DNA from: Leptolyngbya sp. KIOST-1
Lineage (GTDB): Bacteria; Cyanobacteriota; Cyanobacteriia; Phormidesmidales; Phormidesmidaceae
Direction of reading: 5' to 3'
Assembly (NCBI RefSeq): GCF_000763385.1
Contig: NZ_JQFA01000004.1
Location: 248,001-312,000, forward strand
DNA: 64,000 nucleotides
Each line of letters starts with the position of its first letter. Position 1 is the first letter of the stretch. Below the pieces are notes generated by a model. That model saw nothing but the letters and a program-made list of their open reading frames with translations. It had not been told where the DNA came from and ran no database searches. Positions 19,511-27,126 of the stretch are shown here, piece after piece. The position numbers and the translations under genes are program-made.

Positions 19511-20683
19511 GTGATAGAAGGCTTAATTAGTGGCCTATTCAACGGCATTAGCATCGGCGCGGTGCTGTTGATTGTGGCTTTGGGTTTAGCGATTGTGTTT
19601 GGTCTGATGGGGGTCATTAACCTGGCCCACGGTGAGTTGATGATGTTTGGGGCCTACACCACCTTTGTGGTGCAGAACGCGGCCCAGAGCATCGGCGGGG
19701 TTGCCCCCGACCTCTACATTTTTGCGGCGCTGCCCCTGGCGTTTTTGGTGGCGGCGGCCCTGGGCCTGCTGCTAGAGCGCACCGTGATTCGCCACCTCTA
19801 CGGGCGGCCCCTGGAGACGCTGCTGGCCACCTGGGGGGTGAGTCTGATTTTGATCCAGACCATTCGCAGTATTAGCTGGCCCATGGCCCTGGGGCTGTTG
19901 GTGTTTGCCGTTCTGTTTGTGGGCGGGCGCTGGGTGCTGACCCGCTACACCAACTGGGAGCAGATCAGAGCCTGGGCCAACCCGGTGTTTGTGCTGCTGT
20001 CGGCGGCGATCGCGCTCCTCACCTGGATCTGGATTGGCAATGCCGCCAGCGCTCAGTTTGTTCGGCCCTGGTTTGGGGCCCGCAATGTGAATGTGGCCTC
20101 GCCCAGTTGGCTGCGGGGCAGCATATCCCTGGGAACTGGGATTCAGCTGCCCATGGCGCGCCTGTTCATCATTTTGCTGACCACGCTCTGCGTGCTGGCG
20201 GTGTACTGGTTCCTGAACCGCACCGCCTGGGGGCTGCGGATTCGCTCGGTGACTCAAAACCGGGGTATGAGCGCCTGTTTGGGTATCCCCACCGGACAGG
20301 TGGATGCAATCACCTTTGCCCTGGGCTCTGGACTGGCGGGGGTGGCGGGCTGCGTCGTCACCATGCTGGGCGCTGTGGGGCCAAACCTGGGCAGCAACTA
20401 CATTGTGGACGCCTTCATGGTGGTGGTGGTGGGCGGTGTCGGCAAGCTGGTGGGCAGCATTGTGGCGTCCCTGGTGATCGGCACGGTCGTCTACCTGGTC
20501 GGGTCGGGCACCCTGGCGACGATGTTCCCCCCGGCAGCAGCGTTCCAGCCGTTCATCGATTTCTTCACCTTCTTTGCCACTACCAGTATGGCCAGGGTGA
20601 TGGTGTTTGCGTTGATTATTGCCTTCCTGCAGGTGCGGCCCGCCGGGCTGTTCCCGCCGAAGGGTCGAGCAGTGGAGCTGTAG
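19511..20683 (+). CDS. urtB: Urea ABC transporter permease UrtB
   Basis: A GTG start yields 390 residues of a branched-chain-amino-acid-type (LivH-like) permease: MIEGLISGLFNGISIGAVLL, GLAIVFGLMGVINLAHGELMMFGAY and a C-terminal transmembrane block with VGGVGKLVGSIVASLVIG. About eight to ten membrane helices are expected. It pairs with UrtC in the inner membrane to form the urea channel energised by UrtD and UrtE. Only 4 bp separate it from urtC, so these two are translationally linked. Its substrate is assigned by the urtABCDE order. Confidence 0.96.
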   Translation: MIEGLISGLFNGISIGAVLLIVALGLAIVFGLMGVINLAHGELMMFGAYTTFVVQNAAQSIGGVAPDLYIFAALPLAFLVAAALGLLLERTVIRHLYGRPLETLLATWGVSLILIQTIRSISWPMALGLLVFAVLFVGGRWVLTRYTNWEQIRAWANPVFVLLSAAIALLTWIWIGNAASAQFVRPWFGARNVNVASPSWLRGSISLGTGIQLPMARLFIILLTTLCVLAVYWFLNRTAWGLRIRSVTQNRGMSACLGIPTGQVDAITFALGSGLAGVAGCVVTMLGAVGPNLGSNYIVDAFMVVVVGGVGKLVGSIVASLVIGTVVYLVGSGTLATMFPPAAAFQPFIDFFTFFATTSMARVMVFALIIAFLQVRPAGLFPPKGRAVEL

Positions 20684-20687
20684 ACCA

Positions 20688-21866
20688 ATGACGACTGAAG
20701 CAACTATGCAGCCGCGCCGGGCGGTTAAGGCCAGCCAGAAGCGCAAGTTTGTGATCGAGGCGATCGCTGTTGTAGCGGTTGCCCTGATCCTGGTGGTGAT
20801 TCTGCCCCTGTTTCTCACCCCCTTCCGGCTGAACCTGCTGGGGCGGTTTCTGGCCCTGGGCATCGTCGCCCTGGGTATCGACCTGATCTGGGGGTTCACC
20901 GGACTGCTGAGCCTGGGCCACGGCATTTTCTTTGCCCTGGGGGGCTACGCCTTTGCCATGTTCCTCCAGCTCAACAGCCTGCCGGAGGGCAGCATCCCCG
21001 AATTCTTTGGCCTCTACGGGGTGAGGGAGCTGCCCTGGTTCTGGCAGCCGTTCAACTCGTTTCCTTTTACGCTGCTGGCGATCGTGCTGATTCCAGCGAT
21101 CGTGGCGGGGCTACTGGGCTACCTGGTGTTCCGTAACCGCATTCGCGGCGTGTACTTTTCGATCCTCACCCAGGCTGCCCTGGTGGTGTTTTTCAACTTT
21201 TTCAACGGCCAGCAGGAGCTGATCAACGGCACCAACGGCCTCACCACCTCCACCACGACGTTTCTGGGCCAACGGGTGGGCTCTGGCGAAATGCGGATGT
21301 TCTTCTACATCGCCACGGTGGTTGCCCTGGTGGCCATGTATGCCCTCTGCCGCTGGCTGACCAGCGGGCGCTTTGGCCGCATGCTGGTGGCCATCCGCGA
21401 CGACGAAAACCGGGTGCGCTTCTCCGGCTACGACCCGACCGCCTTTAAGGTGCTGGTGTTCGCGGTGTCCGGGGCGATCGCCGGGGTTGCCGGTGCCCTC
21501 TACTCTGTGCAGTCGGGTATCATCTCTCCCCAGGCCATGGACATCGCCTTCTCCATCGAGATGGTGATCTGGGTGGCCGTGGGCGGTCGGGCCACCCTGG
21601 TCGGGGCCATCCTGGGCGCGGTACTGGTGAATATGGCCCGCAGCCTGCTCAGCGAGCGCTTCCCTGACGTGTGGCTGTTCTTCCAGGGGGCACTGTTCCT
21701 GATCGTGGTCACCGCCCTGCCCGACGGCATCATCGGCTGGGGACGCCGCACCTTTGGCTCCACCGTCAGCAAAGCCCTCGGCATCGCCCCCACCACCCTG
21801 CCCTACCTCGACGACAGCCCCGAACCCGTAGCAGCCTCTGAAACCCCCGAGTTCGCCGAAAAGTAG
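20688..21866 (+). CDS. urtC: Urea ABC transporter permease UrtC
   Basis: The 392-residue product from ATG at 20688 is a LivM-like permease. After a polar N-tail, helices begin at FVIEAIAVVAVALILVVILPL. Key segments are GIVALGIDLIWGFTGLLSLGHGIFFALGGY and FKVLVFAVSGAIAGVAGALYS plus WVAVGGRATLVGAILGA. A frame that starts farther upstream (20619) lies inside urtB and was rejected. The last residues form an acidic tail (DDSPEPVAASETPEFAEK). It is the second permease half of the urea importer. A 194-bp spacer containing a C-rich repeat separates it from urtD. Confidence 0.96.
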   Translation: MTTEATMQPRRAVKASQKRKFVIEAIAVVAVALILVVILPLFLTPFRLNLLGRFLALGIVALGIDLIWGFTGLLSLGHGIFFALGGYAFAMFLQLNSLPEGSIPEFFGLYGVRELPWFWQPFNSFPFTLLAIVLIPAIVAGLLGYLVFRNRIRGVYFSILTQAALVVFFNFFNGQQELINGTNGLTTSTTTFLGQRVGSGEMRMFFYIATVVALVAMYALCRWLTSGRFGRMLVAIRDDENRVRFSGYDPTAFKVLVFAVSGAIAGVAGALYSVQSGIISPQAMDIAFSIEMVIWVAVGGRATLVGAILGAVLVNMARSLLSERFPDVWLFFQGALFLIVVTALPDGIIGWGRRTFGSTVSKALGIAPTTLPYLDDSPEPVAASETPEFAEK

Positions 21867-21936
21867 CGTGGGTCCCGACACCCCCCTGGACCCCACCGGG
21901 CACCCATAAGGATCCCACGTGCCCACGGTCTTCATC

Positions 21937-21953
21937 GGTGGGCGGTGCCCACC
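21937..21953 (+). repeat. Hairpin after urtC
   Basis: GGTGGGC (21937-21943) pairs perfectly with GCCCACC (21947-21953) across a 3-nt loop. There is no T-run, so an RNA-processing or stabilising role is more likely than termination. Confidence 0.5.
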
Positions 21954-22016
21954 ATCACCCTACTCCAAAGTATTGGTCTTGCTCAGCATCGGCTGAGGGT
22001 TGAGACCCGCGCTACG

Positions 22017-22048
22017 CATCCACCCATCCACCCTCCCACCCATCCACT
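22017..22048 (+). repeat. CATCCACC short tandem repeat before urtD
   Basis: Four degenerate copies of CATCCACC/CATCCACTC in a C-rich tract end 12 bp before the urtD start and occupy the place of a ribosome site. The same motif recurs after urtD (23234-23305). Confidence 0.65.
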
Positions 22049-22060
22049 CCCTTCCCCAAA

Positions 22061-23191
22061 ATGAGCACCAAAGTCCTCGACATCCAAGACGTCACCGTCA
22101 GCTTCGACGGATTTAAGGCCCTTAACCACCTCAACTTCTCCATGGATGAGGGCGAGCTGCGGGTGATCATCGGCCCCAACGGCGCGGGCAAAACCACCTT
22201 TCTGGACGTGATCACCGGCAAAACCAAGCCCACCGAGGGGGCCGCTTACTTTAAAGGCCAGGATGTTCGCAAGTTCAAAGAACACCAGATCGCCCGCCTC
22301 GGCATTGGCCGCAAGTTCCAGACCCCCCGCGTCTACCTCAACCTGACCCCTCGCGAAAACCTGGAACTCTCCTGCAACCGCGAGAAAAACGTCTTCGCCA
22401 CCCTGTTCAAGAAAACCCCCACCGCCGAAAAGCGCACCGTCGGTGGCCTGCTGGAGACCATCGGCCTCGACCACAAGGCCGACATCCCTGCGGCCCTGCT
22501 CTCCCACGGTGAAAAGCAGTGGCTGGAGATCGGCATGCTGGTGGCCCAGTCCCCCGACCTGCTGCTGGTGGATGAGCCGGTGGCGGGCCTCACCGATGAA
22601 GAGACCGAGCAGACCGGCAAACTGCTGATGTCCCTGGCCGAGAGCCACTCCATCGTGGTGATCGAGCACGACATGGAGTTTGTCCGTCAGATTGCCCGCC
22701 AGGTCACCGTGCTGCACCAGGGCACCGTGCTGTGCGAGGGCACCATGGACGAGGTGCAGAACGACCCTAAGGTAATCGAAGTCTACCTGGGCAAAGAAAC
22801 CCACATCACCCCCGAGCAGATGCTCCTGCTGCGCATCGCCGCCACTATGGCCTGGTCCGACCACAATTTTGCTGATATCCAGCAGGAGGTGATCCTCGAT
22901 CGCCTCAGCCGTAAGTTTGCCCAGGACCCCGAGGCCCAGGCCGACCTGCGCGGCGACCTGAATGACTTGCTAGCCCGAGAAATTCCCCTGGAGGAGCTGG
23001 TGCCCCAGCTCACGACCCAGGCCCAGCGCGAAGAAGCGCTGATGCTCAGCTACGAGGTGATCAGCTCTAACCAGATCAACCAGACCGAGGCGGTGGTTTA
23101 CCAAAAGCTGCTGAACCTGCTGGGGCTACCTCCGGAGACCGTGTCCCGGTTGGAGGTTGCTGCCCTGGAGGAGCTTGCTGCTCGGGGGTAG
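22061..23191 (+). CDS. urtD: Urea ABC transporter ATPase UrtD fused to a TerB-like domain
   Basis: The 376-residue product has a standard UrtD ATPase in residues 1-246: Walker A GPNGAGKT (38-45), signature LSHGEKQ (about 146-152), Walker B LLLVDEP, and the H-loop VVIEHDMEFV. UrtD proteins normally end near IEVYLGK, about 250 residues. Here the frame continues without a break for about 130 residues. The extension begins HITPEQMLLLRIAATMAWSD and contains a conserved-looking acidic-helix pattern with AEAVVYQKLLNLLGL-like segments, resembling TerB/tellurite-resistance-type helical domains. The fusion is seen directly; the TerB assignment is by pattern. The added part may sense or dock a partner at the transporter. 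Confidence 0.92.
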   Translation: MSTKVLDIQDVTVSFDGFKALNHLNFSMDEGELRVIIGPNGAGKTTFLDVITGKTKPTEGAAYFKGQDVRKFKEHQIARLGIGRKFQTPRVYLNLTPRENLELSCNREKNVFATLFKKTPTAEKRTVGGLLETIGLDHKADIPAALLSHGEKQWLEIGMLVAQSPDLLLVDEPVAGLTDEETEQTGKLLMSLAESHSIVVIEHDMEFVRQIARQVTVLHQGTVLCEGTMDEVQNDPKVIEVYLGKETHITPEQMLLLRIAATMAWSDHNFADIQQEVILDRLSRKFAQDPEAQADLRGDLNDLLAREIPLEELVPQLTTQAQREEALMLSYEVISSNQINQTEAVVYQKLLNLLGLPPETVSRLEVAALEELAARG

Positions 23192-23215
23192 ATGAGTGGA
23201 TGGGTGGATGAGTGA

Positions 23216-23305
23216 ATGGGGAAACGTTTTGCTCCCCATCCACCCGCCCCCCCATCCATCCACCCGCCCCCCATCCACCCGCCCACCTTCCCCTACCCAT
23301 CCACG
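23216..23305 (+). repeat. Hairpin plus CCATCCACC tandem repeat before urtE
   Basis: ATGGGG (23216-23221) pairs with CCCCAT (23234-23239). The downstream arm then runs into at least four CCATCCACC units. The upstream GGATGGGTGGATG (23199-23211) is complementary to these units, so a larger fold is possible. It repeats the motif seen before urtD. Confidence 0.65.
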
Positions 23306-23310
23306 CCACC

Positions 23311-24063
23311 ATGACCACTACCCTCCCCTCCCCCACCCTGCAAGACCCCGCTACCGCCCCCATGGTCGAGATCTCGGGGCTGAACTTTTACTACGGCGAG
23401 AGCCACATTCTGCGGGATGTGAACCTGACGGTGCCCAAGGGGCAGATGGTGTGTTTGATTGGCCGCAACGGCGTGGGCAAGACCACCCTGCTGAAGAACA
23501 TCATGGGGGTGCTGCGGCCCCGCACCGGCGAGATTCGGTTTGAGGGCCAGGTGGTGAATGGGCTATCGCCCGATCGCCGGGCTCGGCTGGGTGTTGGCTA
23601 CGTACCCCAGGGCCGGGAGGTGATCCCCCGGCTGACGGTGAGAGAAAACCTGCTGATCGGTCAGGAGGCGCTGGGCCGGCGTGGCAAGCCTCTGAAGGAA
23701 GTACCGGAGCACATCTACGAACTATTTCCGGTGCTGAAGACCATGCTCGATCGCATGGGGGGAGACCTCAGCGGTGGGCAGCAGCAGCAGTTGGCGATCG
23801 CCCGCGCCATCATGGGTCAGCCCAAGCTGCTGGTGCTGGACGAACCCACCGAGGGCATCCAGCCCTCGATCATCCTCGACATTGAAGCGGCGGTGAAGCA
23901 GATTATCAAGACCACGGGCATTTCGGTGCTGCTGGTGGAGCAGCACCTGCACTTTGTCCGCCAAGCCGACTACTACTACGCCATGCAGCGGGGCAGCGTG
24001 GTCGCCAACGGCCCCACTCGCGAACTCACCAACGACATCATCCAGGAATTTTTGGCCGTGTAG
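23311..24063 (+). CDS. urtE: Urea ABC transporter ATPase UrtE
   Basis: ATG at 23311 gives 250 residues; an in-frame ATG at 23362 gives the more usual short N-terminus (MVEISGLNFYYGESHIL). Walker A is GRNGVGKT, signature LSGGQQQQ, Walker B LLVLDEPTEG, and the H-loop VLLVEQH. It resembles LivF-type ATPases and is the second motor of the urea importer. The open frame extends farther upstream into a Pro/His-rich repeat that is not coding. A strong bidirectional terminator follows at 24081-24118 and closes the urt cluster. Confidence 0.95.
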   Translation: MTTTLPSPTLQDPATAPMVEISGLNFYYGESHILRDVNLTVPKGQMVCLIGRNGVGKTTLLKNIMGVLRPRTGEIRFEGQVVNGLSPDRRARLGVGYVPQGREVIPRLTVRENLLIGQEALGRRGKPLKEVPEHIYELFPVLKTMLDRMGGDLSGGQQQQLAIARAIMGQPKLLVLDEPTEGIQPSIILDIEAAVKQIIKTTGISVLLVEQHLHFVRQADYYYAMQRGSVVANGPTRELTNDIIQEFLAV

Positions 24064-24080
24064 ACAAGGTTTGTAGCCTT

Positions 24081-24118
24081 CCACAAAAATGGCTGCCCGC
24101 TGGCAGCCATTTTTGTGG
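24081..24118. terminator. Bidirectional terminator between convergent urtE and treY
   Basis: A perfect 17-bp stem (24081-24097 with 24102-24118) with a 4-nt loop has an A-run on one arm and a T-run on the other, so it can act from both sides. A second TTTTTGTGGAAGG (24120-24132) is complementary to 24077-24089, allowing an alternative pairing. Confidence 0.92.
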
Positions 24119-24133
24119 GTTTTTGTGGAAGGA

Positions 24134-26926
24134 TCATTCCGTGGCTTCGCCAATCAGGATGGCTACCGGGAAGGTGTCCAGCAGGGTCGCCAGGGGGGTA
24201 TCTTCGGCGGCGGTCACTGTTTCACCGGTAATCCAGTTCTGCCAGGTGCTGACGTGGTGGGGCAGGGCTAGGGTGGTGTCGGCCCAGGCTTTGCCAATCG
24301 GGTAGTCGCCCTCAGCCACAAACCGAGTCAAAAAACGGGGCGCGATCGCCACTACCCACTGATTCCCCCGCTGCCGGGCAAAGGCTACCACGCTGTCTTC
24401 GGCGGTGCCCCGGGCAAACAGGGGCTGGTAGTCGCCCAGCTCAAACAGCTCGGGGTAGGCCCGCCGCACCGAGAGGCCGCAGTGGGTCACCCACAGCTTG
24501 ATGCGTCCGTCGCGGCGGTACTCCAGCAGGTTTTGCAGCAGGCTGGGGCGGTCGCCCTCGGCCCAGTGCTGGAGTTCGTGCAGCCAGTGGCGGCGCAGGT
24601 TGTAGTCCACCGGGCGGCGGTTGTCGGGGTCAACCAGGCTAAAGTCCCACAGTTCCTGACCCTGGTAAATGTCGGGCACCCCGGGCAGCAACAGCTTGAG
24701 CACCACCTGGGCCAGGGAATTGTAGATGCCGTAGTCGGCGATCCGCTGCTGAAAGGGCCGAAACGCCTTCAAAAAGGCATTGTCGTCGCCGGGGGTGAGA
24801 ATGGCGCGGGTGAAGGCCACGTAGCCGTCTTCGTAGTCGGCATCGGGGCGGAGCCAGGCGGTGTGCACCTTGGCCTCGCGCACGGCCTTGACCACGTACT
24901 CGGCCAGGCGATCGCTAAAGCTGCCCAATTCGCTGTCGTCGAAGGGGAAGGCCCCCACCAGAGTTTGGTAGAGAAAATACTCGTCGTTGGCGTCGGGCAC
25001 CACGCGATCGCGTACCACCGTTTTGTGGCTGCCGTTGAGGCTGCGCCAGCTGTTCACCGCTGCCTCCCACTCCGTGGGCAGCTCCGACAGCACGTTGAGC
25101 CGTGCCCGCACATCCTCACTGCGCTTGGTGTCGTGGGTGGAGGTGGCGTTGATGGCGTGGGGCCACTGCTGCTGCCGCTGCTGCTGTCGCTGGTGAAACT
25201 GCCGAATCGAGAGGCCAAAGTGCCCCGGCGACCCGCCCACCTCGTTGAGGCTGATAAAGCGGTTGTAGCTGTAGAACAGCGTGTCTTCCAGGCCCTTGGC
25301 CATCAGCGGGCCGGTGAACTGCTGCAGGCGCATGACGAAGTGCAACCACTGGGCCTTTTCTTCGTCGGGGAGCGAACCTTCGTAGTTGAGCGACAGAAAT
25401 TTTTCGATCAGGTTCAGCTCGTTGACCAGCTGGGGAATGCGCCTGCGAGCCGATTCGATCGCCTCCTGCACGTAGGCCAGATCCCGCTCCGAAATCCCCT
25501 TTTCGTTGGCGTAGGTGCAGTAGATCGGGAAGGCCACCAGCACCTCCTCGATGGCGGTACGCAGACCGTACAGGGTCAGGTCGCGGCCGTAGCGGTACTG
25601 CTGGCACACCCGCTTGAGAAAGCGGGCCAGGTTATTGATGTCCCCCACCAGGTTGGTATCGGCAATCAGCTGTTTTTTCTGCCGCACCAGCTCGGTGTAG
25701 GGGGTCGATTCTCCGGTCAGCTGCTGGTAGATGTGGGTAAACCAGTCCTGGTTTTCCTGCTGACAAAAAACGCCGTTGAGCTGAGTCAGGGAGTCGTAGC
25801 CCGAGGTACCCTGAATCGGCCAGCCCGAGGGCAGGGTTTCCTCAGACTCCAGAATTTTTTCGACCACGATGTAGGTGTCGCCCAGGCGATCGCGCAGCCG
25901 CTCCAGGTAGCGGGTGGGGTCGTACAGCCCGTCGATGTGATCCACCCTGACGCCGTTAAACTGCCCGCCCTTCACCATCTGGCAGATCAGGTCGTGGGTC
26001 TGGTCAAACACCTGCTCGTTGTCCACCTTGAGGCAAATCAACTCGTTGACGGTGAAGAAGCGGCGATAGTTGAGTTCCTCTGCCCCCACCTTCCAAAACG
26101 AGAGCCGGTAGAACTGCTCCGACAGCAGCTCATCGAGCAGATCAAAGCTGCTGGGCTGGTCGGGGGTGCCGTTAAAAATGACCAGATTTTGGTCGATAAA
26201 CTCGCGTACCTCGTCGCTGTCCTGGTAGACATCCCACAGTAGCCCCTTGGCAAACTGGGCCTGGTCGCGGTACTCGCGCCCGTGCAGATCGACAATGGCA
26301 TTTTTGACCAGGTAGAGAATGCCAGAAATTTTGATGAAGGTGCGATCGCGCTTGTCTAAATGCTGGGCCAGTCGCCCCGACTGGTAGCTCAAAAACCGCC
26401 CGTAGGACTCAATTCGTACCGGAAACTGAAGGCCGTAATAGTTGACGCTGAGGCCCGACTCGTCGTAGCTGAGCTGAATTTCGCCCCGCTCCAGGCAGCG
26501 ATCGTAAAAATCGCCTAGCATGGGCGCGAGAACCTTGCCGCCCAGCTCCTCTGGCCCTTCCCACTCGATATCAAAAAAGTCGAAGTAGGGCGAGTTGGCC
26601 CCGTACTCCATGACATCCATCAGGTAGCGGTTCTGGCCGTCGTAGGCCATATGGTTGGGCACAATGTCCTGGAGCCAGCCCAGGCCGTGGTGGTGCGCCG
26701 TGTCGATCAGCGGCTGAAACGCCTCCTGCCCGCCGAGTTCGGGGTTGAGCTGGGTGGGGTCAACCACATCGTAGCCGTGGGTGCTGCCCTGGCGCGCCTT
26801 GAAAATAGGTGACGCATAGATGTCTGAAACGCCCAGATTCTTTAGATAATCGACAATGCCCTGGGCCGCAGCAAAGCCAAACGTTGAGTTGAACTGAATC
26901 CGATAGGTGGCGGTGGGAATACGCAT
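24134..26926 (-). CDS. treY: Maltooligosyl trehalose synthase
   Basis: ATG at 26926 gives 930 residues starting MRIPTATYRIQFNSTFGFAAA. The GH13 family pattern includes IYASPIFKARQGSTHGYDVVDPTQLNPELGG near residue 40, DIVPNHM, GVRVDHIDGLYDP and NATSTHDTKRSEDVRARL. All are signature segments of TreY, which converts the reducing end of maltooligosaccharides to a trehalose unit. It acts with TreZ, encoded 200 bp upstream on the same strand. The upstream ATG candidates belong to the repeat-containing spacer. Trehalose in cyanobacteria protects against drying and salt. Length is normal for the family. Confidence 0.95.
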   Translation of the reverse strand: MRIPTATYRIQFNSTFGFAAAQGIVDYLKNLGVSDIYASPIFKARQGSTHGYDVVDPTQLNPELGGQEAFQPLIDTAHHHGLGWLQDIVPNHMAYDGQNRYLMDVMEYGANSPYFDFFDIEWEGPEELGGKVLAPMLGDFYDRCLERGEIQLSYDESGLSVNYYGLQFPVRIESYGRFLSYQSGRLAQHLDKRDRTFIKISGILYLVKNAIVDLHGREYRDQAQFAKGLLWDVYQDSDEVREFIDQNLVIFNGTPDQPSSFDLLDELLSEQFYRLSFWKVGAEELNYRRFFTVNELICLKVDNEQVFDQTHDLICQMVKGGQFNGVRVDHIDGLYDPTRYLERLRDRLGDTYIVVEKILESEETLPSGWPIQGTSGYDSLTQLNGVFCQQENQDWFTHIYQQLTGESTPYTELVRQKKQLIADTNLVGDINNLARFLKRVCQQYRYGRDLTLYGLRTAIEEVLVAFPIYCTYANEKGISERDLAYVQEAIESARRRIPQLVNELNLIEKFLSLNYEGSLPDEEKAQWLHFVMRLQQFTGPLMAKGLEDTLFYSYNRFISLNEVGGSPGHFGLSIRQFHQRQQQRQQQWPHAINATSTHDTKRSEDVRARLNVLSELPTEWEAAVNSWRSLNGSHKTVVRDRVVPDANDEYFLYQTLVGAFPFDDSELGSFSDRLAEYVVKAVREAKVHTAWLRPDADYEDGYVAFTRAILTPGDDNAFLKAFRPFQQRIADYGIYNSLAQVVLKLLLPGVPDIYQGQELWDFSLVDPDNRRPVDYNLRRHWLHELQHWAEGDRPSLLQNLLEYRRDGRIKLWVTHCGLSVRRAYPELFELGDYQPLFARGTAEDSVVAFARQRGNQWVVAIAPRFLTRFVAEGDYPIGKAWADTTLALPHHVSTWQNWITGETVTAAEDTPLATLLDTFPVAILIGEATE

Positions 26927-26999
26927 GGCGAGTTCCAAAAGAGGATGGAAGATTAAATAGACGTAGGGCGGGTCATCAGTTCTGGCCAGGAACCCTTTA

Positions 27000-27094
27000 C
27001 CATCAGCATTGCCACACCCGACCCAAAACCCAGGCCAGGGGGCTGTCACCCCTGAGGGTTGAATTGCCGGAGGCCCCTGGATGACAGCCCCTGG
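27000..27094. repeat. Dispersed hairpin repeat, copy A (treZ-treY spacer)
   Basis: The segment 27000-27048 (with GCCACACCC and CCCAGGCCAGGGG) is about 85% alike to 39128-39173. Each copy begins with a conserved half of about 45 nt and can form a hairpin: here CCAGGGGGCTGTCA (27035-27048) pairs with TGACAGCCCCTGG (27082-27094) with one bulged base. Both copies lie just downstream of a gene. Confidence 0.7.
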
Positions 27095-27126
27095 AAACCT
27101 CCCTCAAGCGGACCCATCCGGGCCAG

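Noticed and set aside
24482..26242. Plus-strand open frame of 586 codons over treY
   Set aside because: It is a shadow of treY; residues are biased to Val, Gly, Gln and His as expected for such frames.
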